Assembly: GCF_016584105.1 (NCBI RefSeq)
Contig: NZ_NRSM01000013.1
Coordinates: 33,038 to 97,037, forward strand
DNA: 64,000 nucleotides
Direction: 5' to 3'
DNA from: Ectothiorhodospira shaposhnikovii
Lineage (GTDB): Bacteria > Pseudomonadota > Gammaproteobacteria > Ectothiorhodospirales > Ectothiorhodospiraceae
Shown: positions 55,614-63,937 of the stretch, one piece after another
How positions within the stretch are numbered: position 1 is the stretch's first letter
Layout: each line of letters starts with the position of its first letter
Notes under the pieces: model-generated
What the model saw: only the letters and a program-made list of their open reading frames with translations
Databases searched by the model: none
What the model was told of the DNA's origin: nothing
Translations under genes and position numbers: made by a program

Positions 55614-56658
55614 AGCACTGCAGACACGACTGCGCCAGGCCCATGCCGACGGTTGTCCGGTGGATATCCGCGGCGGCGGCAGCAAGGACTTCTATGGCCG
55701 CCCGGTCAATGCCGAGCCTCTGGAAGTCGTCGGCCACCGCGGCATCATCGACCATGAACCGGGGGAACTGGTTCTCACCGCCCGAGCCGGCACCCCCCTT
55801 GACGAGATCCGGGCACGCCTGGCCGAACACGGCCAGATGCTGCCTTTCGAGCCACCGGCCTTCGGCCCCCGGGCCACCTTCGGCGGCACCATCGCCACCG
55901 GTCTCTCCGGCCCCCGCCGCCTCTATGCCGGTGCCGTGCGCGATGCCGTCCTGGGGGTACGCATACTCAACGGGCAGGGCGAGGTGCTGCGCTTCGGCGG
56001 TCAGGTGATGAAAAACGTCGCCGGCTATGACGTGTCCCGGCTGATGGCCGGCGCCCAGGGCACCTTGGGCATCCTGCTGGACATCTCCGTCAAGGTACTG
56101 CCCCGACCGGCCTTCACGCTCACCCTGACCCAGGCTGCCAGCGTCTCCCGCGCCCTGGAATCCCTGCAGGAATGGAGCTTGCGTCCCCTGCCCCTCTCCG
56201 CCGCCTGCCATGTGGACGATACCCTCCATATCCGCCTGTGCGGCGCCCGCCAGGGCGTGGAACAGGCCGCCGAACTGATCGGTGGAGAAATGATGGATGG
56301 TGCCGACGATTTCTGGCGCGGCATACGGGAACAGACCCACCCATTCTTCCATGGAGATGCCCCCCTGTGGCGCGTCAGCGTCCCCCCCGGCGCACCCATG
56401 AGCGGATTTCCCGATGCCTGCCTGGTGGACTGGGGCGGCGCCCTGCGCTGGTTCCATGGCGAGGTACCGGCCTCGGACATCCGCGCCCTGGCCGAAGCCT
56501 GCGGCGGACATGCCACCCTGTTCAGGGGTCATGCCGGCGGTCGCACGGAGCCGTTCCATCCCCTCACCGCACCCATGCTCGCCCTGCAGCGTCGTCTCAA
56601 GGCGGCCTTCGATCCCCGGAGCATCCTCAACCCGGGCCGCCTGTATCCGGAGCTCTGA
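55588..56658 (+). CDS. glcE: GlcE, glycolate oxidase FAD-binding subunit
   Basis: 356 aa from the ATG giving MTTDQDQT (an ATG 12 bp upstream is also possible). FAD-binding type 4 fold: DIRGGGSKDFYGRP, GTPLDEIRARLAEHGQMLPFEPPAFG and the GTLGILLDISVKVLPRP segment. The subunit works with GlcD and GlcF to oxidise glycolate to glyoxylate. GlcD is not next to it; it may be located outside this window. Stop is 2 bp before glcF. Confidence 0.9.
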   Translation: MTTDQDQTEALQTRLRQAHADGCPVDIRGGGSKDFYGRPVNAEPLEVVGHRGIIDHEPGELVLTARAGTPLDEIRARLAEHGQMLPFEPPAFGPRATFGGTIATGLSGPRRLYAGAVRDAVLGVRILNGQGEVLRFGGQVMKNVAGYDVSRLMAGAQGTLGILLDISVKVLPRPAFTLTLTQAASVSRALESLQEWSLRPLPLSAACHVDDTLHIRLCGARQGVEQAAELIGGEMMDGADDFWRGIREQTHPFFHGDAPLWRVSVPPGAPMSGFPDACLVDWGGALRWFHGEVPASDIRALAEACGGHATLFRGHAGGRTEPFHPLTAPMLALQRRLKAAFDPRSILNPGRLYPEL

Positions 56659-56660
56659 TC

Positions 56661-57884
56661 ATGCAGACCCGCCTGGTGGATGCCATTGCCCAGACCATCC
56701 ACGGTGCCGAGGCGGACCGCATCCTGCGCAGCTGCGTCCATTGCGGATTCTGCAACGCCACCTGCCCCACCTACCAGCTGCGGGGTGACGAACTGGACGG
56801 CCCCCGCGGCAGGATTTACCTGATCAAGCAGGTCCTGGAGGGCGAGCCTCCCAGTCGACGCACCCAACAGCATCTGGACCGCTGCCTCACCTGCCTCAAC
56901 TGCATGACCACCTGCCCCTCCGGGGTAGACTACCGGCATCTGGTGGAGATCGGGCGGGAACAGGTGGAACGGCAGGTGGCGCGCCCCTGGACCGACCGTC
57001 TGCAACGACGCCTGTTGCGGCAGATCCTGCCCAACCGGATGCTGTTCAGCCTCCTGCTGCGTACGGGTCAGGCCCTGCGCCCGCTCCTGCCCGGCTCCCT
57101 GCGTCGACGCATCCCGGAACGCCACCACCGGGGCAGCTGGCCGCCCCCAAGCCATGTACGGCGCATGCTGGTGCTCCAGGGCTGCGTCCAGCCGGCCCTG
57201 CAACCGGACATCGACGCCGCCCTGGCCCGGTTGCTCAACCGCCTGGACATCAGCCTGATTCCCACCCAGGGTGGATGCTGCGGCGCCATCGACATGCATC
57301 TGAACGCCGAGGATGCCGCCCGAGACCGGGCCCGACGCAATATCGACGCCTGGTGGCCCCAGGTGACTGCGGGCATCGAAGCGATCCTGGTCACCGCCAG
57401 CGGCTGCGGCACCCATGTGAGGGACTACGGCCATCTGCTGCGTGAAGATCCCGACTACAGGGACAAGGCCCTGCGGGTCAGCGAGCTGACCCGGGACCCT
57501 TGCGAAATTCTGAATCCGGAGGACATCCGGCGTCTGGCCGTGGATGGCCGCAACCGGACGGTGGCCTTTCATCCCCCCTGTTCCCTGCAGCACGGCCTGA
57601 AGCTGGGCGGCCGGGTGGAAGCCCTGCTGCGCAGTGCCGGATTCCAGTTGCTACCGGTGGCGGAAAGTCACCTGTGCTGCGGTTCGGCGGGGACCTACTC
57701 CCTGCTGCAGCCGGATCTGGCGGCCCCCCTGCGGCAGCGCAAGCTGGAACACCTGGAGCGGGATGGCCCCCAACTCATCGCCACCGCCAACATCGGTTGC
57801 CAGACCCACCTGCAGGCCGGCACCGACACCCCCGTGGTCCACTGGATCAAGCTGCTGGACAACCCGGGGCTGCAAGGACACTGA
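56661..57884 (+). CDS. glcF: GlcF, glycolate oxidase iron-sulfur subunit
   Basis: 407 aa. Two 4Fe-4S ferredoxin motifs near the start (CVHCGFCNATCP and CLTCLNCMTTCPSG), then two CCG domains (QGGCCGAID and LCCGSAG), as in the heterodisulfide-reductase-like GlcF. Electron-transfer partner of GlcE at the membrane. The tmRNA gene follows 55 bp later. Confidence 0.96.
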   Translation: MQTRLVDAIAQTIHGAEADRILRSCVHCGFCNATCPTYQLRGDELDGPRGRIYLIKQVLEGEPPSRRTQQHLDRCLTCLNCMTTCPSGVDYRHLVEIGREQVERQVARPWTDRLQRRLLRQILPNRMLFSLLLRTGQALRPLLPGSLRRRIPERHHRGSWPPPSHVRRMLVLQGCVQPALQPDIDAALARLLNRLDISLIPTQGGCCGAIDMHLNAEDAARDRARRNIDAWWPQVTAGIEAILVTASGCGTHVRDYGHLLREDPDYRDKALRVSELTRDPCEILNPEDIRRLAVDGRNRTVAFHPPCSLQHGLKLGGRVEALLRSAGFQLLPVAESHLCCGSAGTYSLLQPDLAAPLRQRKLEHLERDGPQLIATANIGCQTHLQAGTDTPVVHWIKLLDNPGLQGH

Positions 57885-57939
57885 AAAAAACACCGGATGA
57901 CAAGGAACCGCCATTCGGGTAACCTGTCCATTACTTCAA

Positions 57940-58292
57940 GGGGGCGACCTGGCTTCGACGTGGGTCGTGAAACCTGAGGTGCATGCCGAGGATACAGCTA
58001 ACCTCGTCAAAATGCTGTAACGCTATAGTTGCCAACGACGACAACTACGCTCTGGCCGCCTAAAAACCGGTCAGCCTCTGACGGGATTTGCTTGTAGATT
58101 CTACTCAGAGGTCATCGCATACAAGCTCGTGGAGCGGACCTGCCCGGGTCTTAACCACTAAAACCGATCGGGCTCGCGCTGCGGTATCCTGTTCGTCGGA
58201 GACCAAGGCGTTAACCTAAAAGACGAACTAAGCATGTAGTACCAAGGGCGTAGGGCTTGCGGACGCGGGTTCGATTCCCGCCGCCTCCACCA
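57940..58292 (+). ncRNA. ssrA: tmRNA (ssrA)
   Basis: 353 nt. The tRNA-like ends pair (GGGGGCG with CGCCTCC, then ACCA), with the T-arm GGTTCGATTCC, GACCTGGCTTCGACG at the 5' end and an open tag frame at 58031-58063 encoding ANDDNYALAA then stop. Rescues stalled ribosomes with SmpB. The 3' end of ssrA is a common integration site for islands; the region just right of it looks horizontally acquired. Confidence 0.98.
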
Positions 58293-58304
58293 TTTAGAAA
58301 AGAC

Positions 58305-58352
58305 AAACCCGTCTCTCTGGGGTCATTCTCCGGGGTGACGGGTTTTCTTTTT
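58305..58352 (+). terminator. ssrA terminator
   Basis: AAACCCGTC/GACGGGTTT stem (58305-58313 with 58337-58345) followed by a T-rich stretch. Just 12 bp after the mature tmRNA end. Confidence 0.85.
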
Positions 58353-58656
58353 CCCCTTGTTTCTAAAGGGTTTGCGCCCGTTTCACATCTTTCCAAAGCA
58401 CATCTCCGCACCACCGATTCTCCCCATCTTCCTGCCTTTCTTTCTCTGTTTGGCCCCTGATTCTCTGTTTTCTCCGGACGAAGTCCGAAGCGCGTCCGGA
58501 AAGTTACATCCTTGATTGATATGGGTTTGCGGCAGATTGCCATTTTTGACGGTTGTCTTAGGTCATCGTTCGATGCCGCAACCGGACGTTTTTTTCGAAA
58601 TTGCCCGCCTCGGCCATGAAAAGAAGCGCGGTCAACTCCGGCTTCCTGCCCCCTAA
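58353..58656. other. gap after ssrA, probable island left boundary
   Basis: About 300 bp with lower GC than the neighbourhood and no convincing gene. The junction between chromosome and island most likely lies here. I could not find a second copy of the ssrA 3' end in this window, so the right boundary is outside. Confidence 0.5.
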
Positions 58657-58685
58657 AGAAGAAAAGCCGACGCTGATGGTCGGCT
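58657..58685 (-). terminator. terminator of the recombinase cassette
   Basis: AGCCGAC/GTCGGCT stem (58665-58671 with 58679-58685) followed by TTTTCTTC on the minus strand, about 27 bp after the helix-turn-helix gene. Confidence 0.85.
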
Positions 58686-58711
58686 CTCTGGGGCGGTCTC
58701 CGGTCCGGTCG

Positions 58712-59134
58712 TCAGTCGGTGGCAAAGCCGAACTGGCGGCGCTGCTCGGCCCAGTCCTCCGGGAAGGTCTGGGTCAGTTTGGCCAGCGAGAGCCCGTTGG
58801 GTTCCTCGCCGTTGATCAGGGCTTCGACGATGTCGGGGGCCAGGGTCGTCAGCTTGAGAATGCGGGCCACATACGAGCCATCGACGTCGAGGGTACGGGC
58901 AAGCTCGCTGATGGACCTGATCTGGCCGGATTCGAGGATGTCGGCCCAGGAAAAGGCCCTGCCCAGCGCCTGGAGGACGGCGGACTGCACCGGTTCCTGC
59001 GCTCCGGTGATTTCTCCATCCAGGGCCTGGGGAGCGATGACCGTCTTGCGGCCACGCATGCGCCGGATCAGCATCGGGATGTGGATCTGCAGGTTGCCGT
59101 TGTCCGCAACGGTAATGGTCGGCTTCATTTTCAT
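58712..59134 (-). CDS. Helix-turn-helix protein of the recombinase cassette
   Basis: 140 aa. Start ATG with GGAGGG 7 bp upstream; overlaps the recombinase stop by 4 bp (ATGA), so translation is coupled. Residues about 72 to 105 contain a ParB/KorB-like helix-turn-helix (SISELARTLDVDGSYVARILKL) and are preceded by a basic segment (IRRMRGRKTVIAPQ). The gene always following the recombinase suggests a DNA-binding partner or regulator. Exact role unknown. Confidence 0.7.
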   Translation of the reverse strand: MKMKPTITVADNGNLQIHIPMLIRRMRGRKTVIAPQALDGEITGAQEPVQSAVLQALGRAFSWADILESGQIRSISELARTLDVDGSYVARILKLTTLAPDIVEALINGEEPNGLSLAKLTQTFPEDWAEQRRQFGFATD

Positions 59135-60717
59135 CGGCTTGCCCTCCGTTCGGTGACTTCGCATGCCAGACCGGCCAGCTCGGCGATGAGCGTTGTCAGC
59201 CCGTTGGTGCGCAGCTCCATGTCGATCCCGGTCTCGCGGATCTCGACCTTATCCACCAGGAGGCGGATGAGCCGGTTTCGCTCCACCGGGAAAAGGTCTT
59301 CCCAGAAGCCTTCGACATTCTGGAAGGCCTCCGATACATCCTGTTCCGTGATGCTGTTCCCCCGGTAGGCTCTGCATCGCTCGCTCACGTGCGTCAGTTG
59401 TTTCGAGAGCTCGACCGCCTGGCGGTTGACGGTCGTCAGCATCTCTGCCTTGCCCGGCTGATCGCTGCCGGGCTTCATCAGTTCGAGTGCCTGCTCCCGC
59501 GCCTGCGACAGCTCCATCTCGAGTTGGGCTTTCTGCTTGAACAGCCGCTCCCGCTCCACCTGCTCGATGTCCCGGGCCGCGAAGTAGGTTTTGGCCACCA
59601 GCGTCGGTGTGCGGAACACCGCGCTCAACTGCTCGATCACCGCCTGCTCGATGTCCCCGGCGGGAATCCGTTTGAGCGGACACCGGCTCAAGGTCCGCTT
59701 GCTGTCCTTCTGGCAGATGTAATAGGTGTAGTGGCGGCCGTTCTTGCGGGCGTAGGTCGGTCCCATCGCGCATCCGCAGTGGCCGCAGCGAATGACGCCT
59801 TTCAGTGGGGCGACCATTTTGGTTCTGGCCATGGAAACCTTGACCGGTTTGTTGTCCTCCAGGATGGCCTGAACCTTGTCCCAGGTCGCCCGGTCGATGA
59901 TCCCTTCGTGCTCACCGGGGTAGCTGCGGTCCTTGTGGGCGATCTCGCCGATATAGATCCGGTTATTGAGCAGCCGGTAGATGTGGGCGGTGTTCCATTC
60001 GGAGCCCTCACGCACCTTGCCTTTCTTGGTGGTCCAGGCCTTGGTGCGGTATCCCTGTTCGTTCAATTCCTGGCCCAGCTTCTTGGCCGAGCCGATCTGG
60101 ATGAAGCGGCGGAAGATGTACTGCACCGTCCTGGCTTCATCTGGGTTGACCAGCAGCTTCTTGTTGTCCCTGTCGACGTCGTATCCGAGGATGGGTACGC
60201 CGCCGCAGTATTTCCCCCGGCGCTTGGCTGCCGCCACCTTGTCCCGGATGCGTTCGGCGATGACCTCCCGCTCGTACTGGGCGAAGGTGATCAGGATACC
60301 GAGAAACATTCGGCCGGTGGGATCGGTGGTGCTGAAGTGCTGGGTGACCGAGACGAAGCTGACACCCTTCTCGTTGAAGAGGTCGATCATCTTCATGAAG
60401 TCCAGCAGCGAGCGGGACAGCCGGTCGACCTTGTAGACGACGATCACATCGATCTTCCCGGCGTCGATGTCCGCCAGCAGGCGGCGCAGCCCCGGACGCT
60501 CCATGTTCCCGCCCGAGAAACCACCATCGTCATAGCGATCCGGCAGAGCCGTCCAGCCCCGCATCCTCTGAGCTTCGATATAGTGTTCCGCCGATTCTCG
60601 TTGGGCATCCAACGAGTTGAACTCCTGTTCGAGACCTTCCTCGTGGCTCTTGCGGGTGTAGATGGCACAGCGCAGGGTCTTGTTCTTGCCCGGCGCGACA
60701 TTGCTGTTATCAAGCAT
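59131..60717 (-). CDS. Large serine recombinase
   Basis: 528 aa site-specific recombinase. N-terminal resolvase domain with the nucleophile Ser24 in AIYTRKSHEEG and VDRLSRSLLDF, then a recombinase DNA-binding domain (RRFIQIGSAKKLGQELNEQGYRTKAW), a zinc ribbon (CGHCG near residue 307, with two more Cys about 30 residues later) and a coiled-coil region (about 385 to 430). Overlaps the DUF2924 gene by 8 bp. Likely moves or resolves the island; site unknown. Confidence 0.93.
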   Translation of the reverse strand: MLDNSNVAPGKNKTLRCAIYTRKSHEEGLEQEFNSLDAQRESAEHYIEAQRMRGWTALPDRYDDGGFSGGNMERPGLRRLLADIDAGKIDVIVVYKVDRLSRSLLDFMKMIDLFNEKGVSFVSVTQHFSTTDPTGRMFLGILITFAQYEREVIAERIRDKVAAAKRRGKYCGGVPILGYDVDRDNKKLLVNPDEARTVQYIFRRFIQIGSAKKLGQELNEQGYRTKAWTTKKGKVREGSEWNTAHIYRLLNNRIYIGEIAHKDRSYPGEHEGIIDRATWDKVQAILEDNKPVKVSMARTKMVAPLKGVIRCGHCGCAMGPTYARKNGRHYTYYICQKDSKRTLSRCPLKRIPAGDIEQAVIEQLSAVFRTPTLVAKTYFAARDIEQVERERLFKQKAQLEMELSQAREQALELMKPGSDQPGKAEMLTTVNRQAVELSKQLTHVSERCRAYRGNSITEQDVSEAFQNVEGFWEDLFPVERNRLIRLLVDKVEIRETGIDMELRTNGLTTLIAELAGLACEVTERRASR

Positions 60718-61234
60718 CCGAACCTCCCTCGGCTTTTCTGCCGTAAACCTTCTTCAGCCCGAAAAAGACCTTGCCGTTCCAGCGCGTCCCGGTGATCTCC
60801 CTGGCCACCGCGCTGAGCGACCGGAAGGTGCGGCCTTCGAACTCATAGCCATCGGCAAGGACGATCACCTCATAGCGCCGGTCGTTCCAGACCCGCACCA
60901 GTCTGGTCCCGGGCAGGAGCGCCTCGTTCGATTTCCGCTCTTCTGGGATGCGTCGATTGACAGTGGCTACCGGGTCCTCCTTGGCGGCCTGCTGGAGATG
61001 GACCTTGGCCTGCTCGGACAGCCCGCCGTAGAAAAGCTCCTGGATGCGATAAGCCAGCCGCTTGATGAGGAATTGCTTTTTGTACTGGGGCGGCTCTTCG
61101 CCGTAGAGGTCGAGCCATTTTTCCCGGAGCTGCTCCAGGGACATGGATTGCAGCAGGGCCATCTGCCGAAGAACCGAGTTTCGGGTTCGGTCCTGGTTCT
61201 TGCCGCCCGTGGCGGCGTTCTGTAACTCATTCAT
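60710..61234 (-). CDS. DUF2924 family protein
   Basis: 174 aa. Start chosen with AAGGAGTT 7 bp upstream. SLEQLREKWLDLYGEEPPQYKKQFLIKRLAYRIQEL at residues 30 to 65 and LPGTRLVRVWNDRRYEVIVLADGYEFEGRTFRSLSAVAREITGTRWNGKVFFGL at the end match DUF2924, a family repeatedly found just before serine recombinases. Function not established; it may help the recombinase bind or direct it. Confidence 0.85.
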   Translation of the reverse strand: MNELQNAATGGKNQDRTRNSVLRQMALLQSMSLEQLREKWLDLYGEEPPQYKKQFLIKRLAYRIQELFYGGLSEQAKVHLQQAAKEDPVATVNRRIPEERKSNEALLPGTRLVRVWNDRRYEVIVLADGYEFEGRTFRSLSAVAREITGTRWNGKVFFGLKKVYGRKAEGGSDA

Positions 61235-61268
61235 TTTCAACTCCTTATTTTGGTTTCCGGACGAGTTG

Positions 61269-61511
61269 TCATGAATGAATGCTCTGTTCCGGCAATGAAT
61301 CAAGTCCTTCTCCGAGCACGGGGGAAGAATCTTCGAAAATCTCTAACTCATTGCCTACACATGCTTTTTTTGCCTTTCGGCGCAGGACCGCCGTGGCCAG
61401 AATCGAGGCGGCTGACTGGAGCCTCGCCTCACCCGACAGGCGGCCGGGTTTGCCGTTTTCGCCAAGGTCATCAAGCCCCGGCCCATCATTCATTTCCTGT
61501 ACATCCAACAT
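61269..61511 (-). CDS. 80-aa first gene of the recombinase cassette
   Basis: Not recognised. MLDVQEMNDG start with a strong GGAGGTG ribosome site 6 bp upstream argues that it is translated. Acidic, with a Gly/Asp-rich N-terminus and a short hydrophobic segment followed by basic residues (LATAVLRRKAKKA). It is 34 bp before the DUF2924 gene, on the same strand, giving a four-gene unit. Could also be a non-coding leader with a chance frame, but the ribosome site makes that less likely. Confidence 0.55.
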   Translation of the reverse strand: MLDVQEMNDGPGLDDLGENGKPGRLSGEARLQSAASILATAVLRRKAKKACVGNELEIFEDSSPVLGEGLDSLPEQSIHS

Positions 61512-61708
61512 CGAACACCTCCGGTGGGACCGGGGGGCTGGATGGTGTGGATGCCAGAAAACGGTGGCGGTCGGGATGCGCGTTCGTTGGCACCCACAAC
61601 CGCCTCAGCTCCGCCTCTGGTCGGTTATCTGGTTTCTAACTGCTCGTCCGGTTTCAAACCGGCTTTCTTCAGGCCTTACCTACCGAGGGGCTCGTGGAAG
61701 TGTCGGAA

Positions 61709-61756
61709 ATCAGGTGTGAGATTATTTCTTGACCTGATATGCATCAGGTTTATATT
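61709..61756 (+). promoter_or_regulatory. promoter and palindromic operator of island lexA
   Basis: TTGACC (61729), 16 bp, TATATT (61751). Between them is the dyad CCTGAT-ATGC-ATCAGG (61733-61748). A third half-site ATCAGG lies at 61709-61714. This is not the standard gammaproteobacterial SOS box (CTGT-N8-ACAG). It is probably bound by the encoded LexA (autoregulation) and lies between divergent units, so it might also affect the recombinase cassette. Confidence 0.65.
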
Positions 61757-61812
61757 ATTAGGGTTTGCTGGCGCATTGCGCCTTTTTGTCTTTCAACAGA
61801 AATGGAGACGCC

Positions 61813-62436
61813 ATGGGCAAAGCGAAAACGGATGAGATAACGCCGTTGCAGCGGAAAACGCTCGAAGCGATATGTCGTTTCGTCGATGCCAAGGGCTTTC
61901 CTCCAACGGTGAAGGAACTGAGCGAGATCTTTGAAATCAGCCCGGCGAGTGCCCACGACCGGATCAACCAACTGGTGCGCAAGGGATACCTGAAGCGGGA
62001 GGACGGGAAGTCGCGAGGCATAGCTGTTGCCCGTCGCCCCAGCGAGATGGCTGCCTCTCTGGTTTCAGTACCTGTTGTGGGGATGGTGGCGGCTGGCCGT
62101 CCCATCCTGGCCGAGGAGAACATCACCGGCCAAGTGCTGGTCGAGTCGGACGTCGTTCGTTCCGGACAGCACTTCGCACTCCGTGCGGTGGGTGACAGCA
62201 TGATCGGTGCCGGTATCAACGATGGCGATTTGATCATCGTGCGGCAGCAGCCCATCGCCGAGGATGGTGACATCGTTGTAGCGCTGCTCAACAACGAGGC
62301 GACCGTCAAACGGCTGAAAATCAAAGACGAGCTCATCGAATTGGTGCCAGAGAACCCGGAGGTAAGAAAGATCCGGATCAGGCCGGAGGATGACCTTCGA
62401 GTTTTAGGCAAGGTCGTTGGATGGAAACGGAGTTAA
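61813..62436 (+). CDS. lexA: Island-encoded LexA repressor
   Basis: 207 aa. N-terminal winged helix (residues 1 to 72; ISPASAHDRINQL as recognition helix, GYLKREDGKSRGIAV as wing), hinge, then S24 protease domain. Autocleavage site VAAG with A94-G95; catalytic Ser129 (GDSMIGAGINDGD) and Lys166 (NEATVKRL). So it should self-cleave after DNA damage with RecA. The recognition helix differs from E. coli LexA (SPNAAEEHLKAL), in line with a different operator. Start is the ATG giving MGKAKTDE with GGAGACG upstream. The host's own lexA is not in the window. Confidence 0.93.
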   Translation: MGKAKTDEITPLQRKTLEAICRFVDAKGFPPTVKELSEIFEISPASAHDRINQLVRKGYLKREDGKSRGIAVARRPSEMAASLVSVPVVGMVAAGRPILAEENITGQVLVESDVVRSGQHFALRAVGDSMIGAGINDGDLIIVRQQPIAEDGDIVVALLNNEATVKRLKIKDELIELVPENPEVRKIRIRPEDDLRVLGKVVGWKRS

Positions 62437-62482
62437 CCGAGACAGACATGGACGAATAACGACAAAACGACAGGAGTATTTG

Positions 62483-63649
62483 ATGGCAACTTTTAACCTA
62501 CGCCGCTTTTCGAAGCCGGAGATGCTCCGGCGAATCGACAGGAAGCATCTCATTGCCTTTCTGGAGCCTCATGCCGCCTATTTTTCAGCTCGCGGCGTAG
62601 AGTTGCCACCAGTCCAGCAGGAAGATGGCCCGGACTACAACGCCCTCAGCCACCTTTTGCTGACGCCGGACAGTACGACCCCGGATGATCTCGCCGAGGC
62701 GCTGTTTTATGTCAATGAAGTCTCGACCCCCGAGGGTTTTGATTCCATTCAGGATGAGATCGCCGGAACGGACATCGACGTGGAAATCGGGGAGAACGCC
62801 GCACCGGCAGACTTGGCGATCCAGGTCTGGATGGCTGACCGGGAAATCATCGAGAAGGTACACGCCGAACAGTTCTTCATGAACGTCAGGTCCTTCGAGT
62901 ATTTTAAGACCAAGAAAAACCCGCTGCCGGATTTCGTGCTGCCATCCGAGGAAACTCTCGCGGCCCTCGAAGCCGATCTTGACGAATGGTTTTCCAAGAA
63001 GCGTCGGGGCAAGTATTCCAAGGTGTTCGTCTATCCGAAGGAAGGCCACACATGGTTCCTCGTGCGCCACGGCAAGCCCTATGCCCGTGAAGCGGTCATT
63101 GAGGCCGGTGAATCCACCAGCCAATACTTCCGCCCTGAAAAATTCGACGTGCTTGCCTACAACCCCGTCATCGGGGAAATCCGAATGAACGCCGAAACCA
63201 AGGGTGAGAAGGAGCTCTACCGCAAGAAATTCGGATTCCACCTGTTCGGAGACGAAGAGTTTTTCAACGAGCGCAGCCGATTTGATCTGGAACCTTTGCG
63301 GCAAATTGGTGAGGACGCGCTTCTATGTGACGATGTCGATGGCATCGAGTATGTCAGGCTCAAGGAAGTTCAGGTCTTTTGGGGCGGCGCTCATAAGGAC
63401 GTTGAGATTCGTCGGTCCGAGGATCTGTTTGCCTCCCTTCGTGATCGCGAAAAATCCCTTCCCGCAGGTGGAAAGATCGTGAAGGCAAGCTTCCAGATTA
63501 AATTCGACGGTTCGAAGACGCCCAGGTCGGTCACCTTGAGTTCAGGTAACCGAGCGCAATTCAAGCGGGATGGTGATGCCGAGGTTATCGAGCGCTGGCT
63601 CGGACTCAGGGGCTTTATTGTCGGAGCCGGAGGGGCCTCGGATGAGTGA
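62483..63649 (+). CDS. 388-aa island protein of unknown function
   Basis: I do not recognise a named family. ATG with AGGAGT 8 bp upstream, 46 bp after lexA, hence likely under its control. Soluble, acidic, without membrane spans. N-terminus MATFNLRRFSKPEMLRRID; central charged region KTKKNPLPDFVLPSEETLAALEADLDEWFSKKRRGKYSKVFVYP; a C-terminal beta-rich part. No clear nuclease, helicase, kinase or methylase motifs. Possible roles include defence, anti-restriction or island stability. Confidence 0.7.
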   Translation: MATFNLRRFSKPEMLRRIDRKHLIAFLEPHAAYFSARGVELPPVQQEDGPDYNALSHLLLTPDSTTPDDLAEALFYVNEVSTPEGFDSIQDEIAGTDIDVEIGENAAPADLAIQVWMADREIIEKVHAEQFFMNVRSFEYFKTKKNPLPDFVLPSEETLAALEADLDEWFSKKRRGKYSKVFVYPKEGHTWFLVRHGKPYAREAVIEAGESTSQYFRPEKFDVLAYNPVIGEIRMNAETKGEKELYRKKFGFHLFGDEEFFNERSRFDLEPLRQIGEDALLCDDVDGIEYVRLKEVQVFWGGAHKDVEIRRSEDLFASLRDREKSLPAGGKIVKASFQIKFDGSKTPRSVTLSSGNRAQFKRDGDAEVIERWLGLRGFIVGAGGASDE

Positions 63650-63902
63650 CCCCTTCTGGGCATACCTGGAGACATTGCCTGGAAAGTCGGCGGCGCTGTT
63701 CGATTGGGATAAGGCGCTATCCGGCTGGGATCGGTATCCGTTGTTTCGGGATCATTTCCTTCAACTGACCAAAAATCACGCGACCGCCGTGGATTGTCCA
63801 ACGGAATGTGGCCTCGGATGCCCACGGAGTGTGGTTACGCATGCGAAGACCAACATCCGAGCCGTCTGCAATGAAAAAGGGGTATACGGATTTAATGGTT
63901 GA
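63642..63902 (+). CDS. 86-aa Cys-rich protein, possibly truncated
   Basis: MSDPFWAYLETLPG start overlaps the preceding stop (ATGA), suggesting translational coupling. Contains C-x3-C-x3-C-x15-C (DCPTECGLGCPRSVV ... RAVC), which looks like a zinc-binding cluster. It stops just after the last Cys with GVYGFNG. A protein with such an N-terminal cluster might be expected to continue, so truncation or frameshift is suspected; no continuing frame is evident to me. Confidence 0.55.
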   Translation: MSDPFWAYLETLPGKSAALFDWDKALSGWDRYPLFRDHFLQLTKNHATAVDCPTECGLGCPRSVVTHAKTNIRAVCNEKGVYGFNG

Positions 63903-63937
63903 TGGGGCACCTTCACCCCACCAACCTGATACCACCC

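Noticed and set aside
58246..58292. Second copy of the ssrA 3' end inside this window
   Set aside because: None found on either strand, so an att duplication cannot be shown here.
61524..61835. Plus-strand frame overlapping the lexA promoter
   Set aside because: It runs through the promoter and operator and lacks a ribosome site; considered a chance frame.
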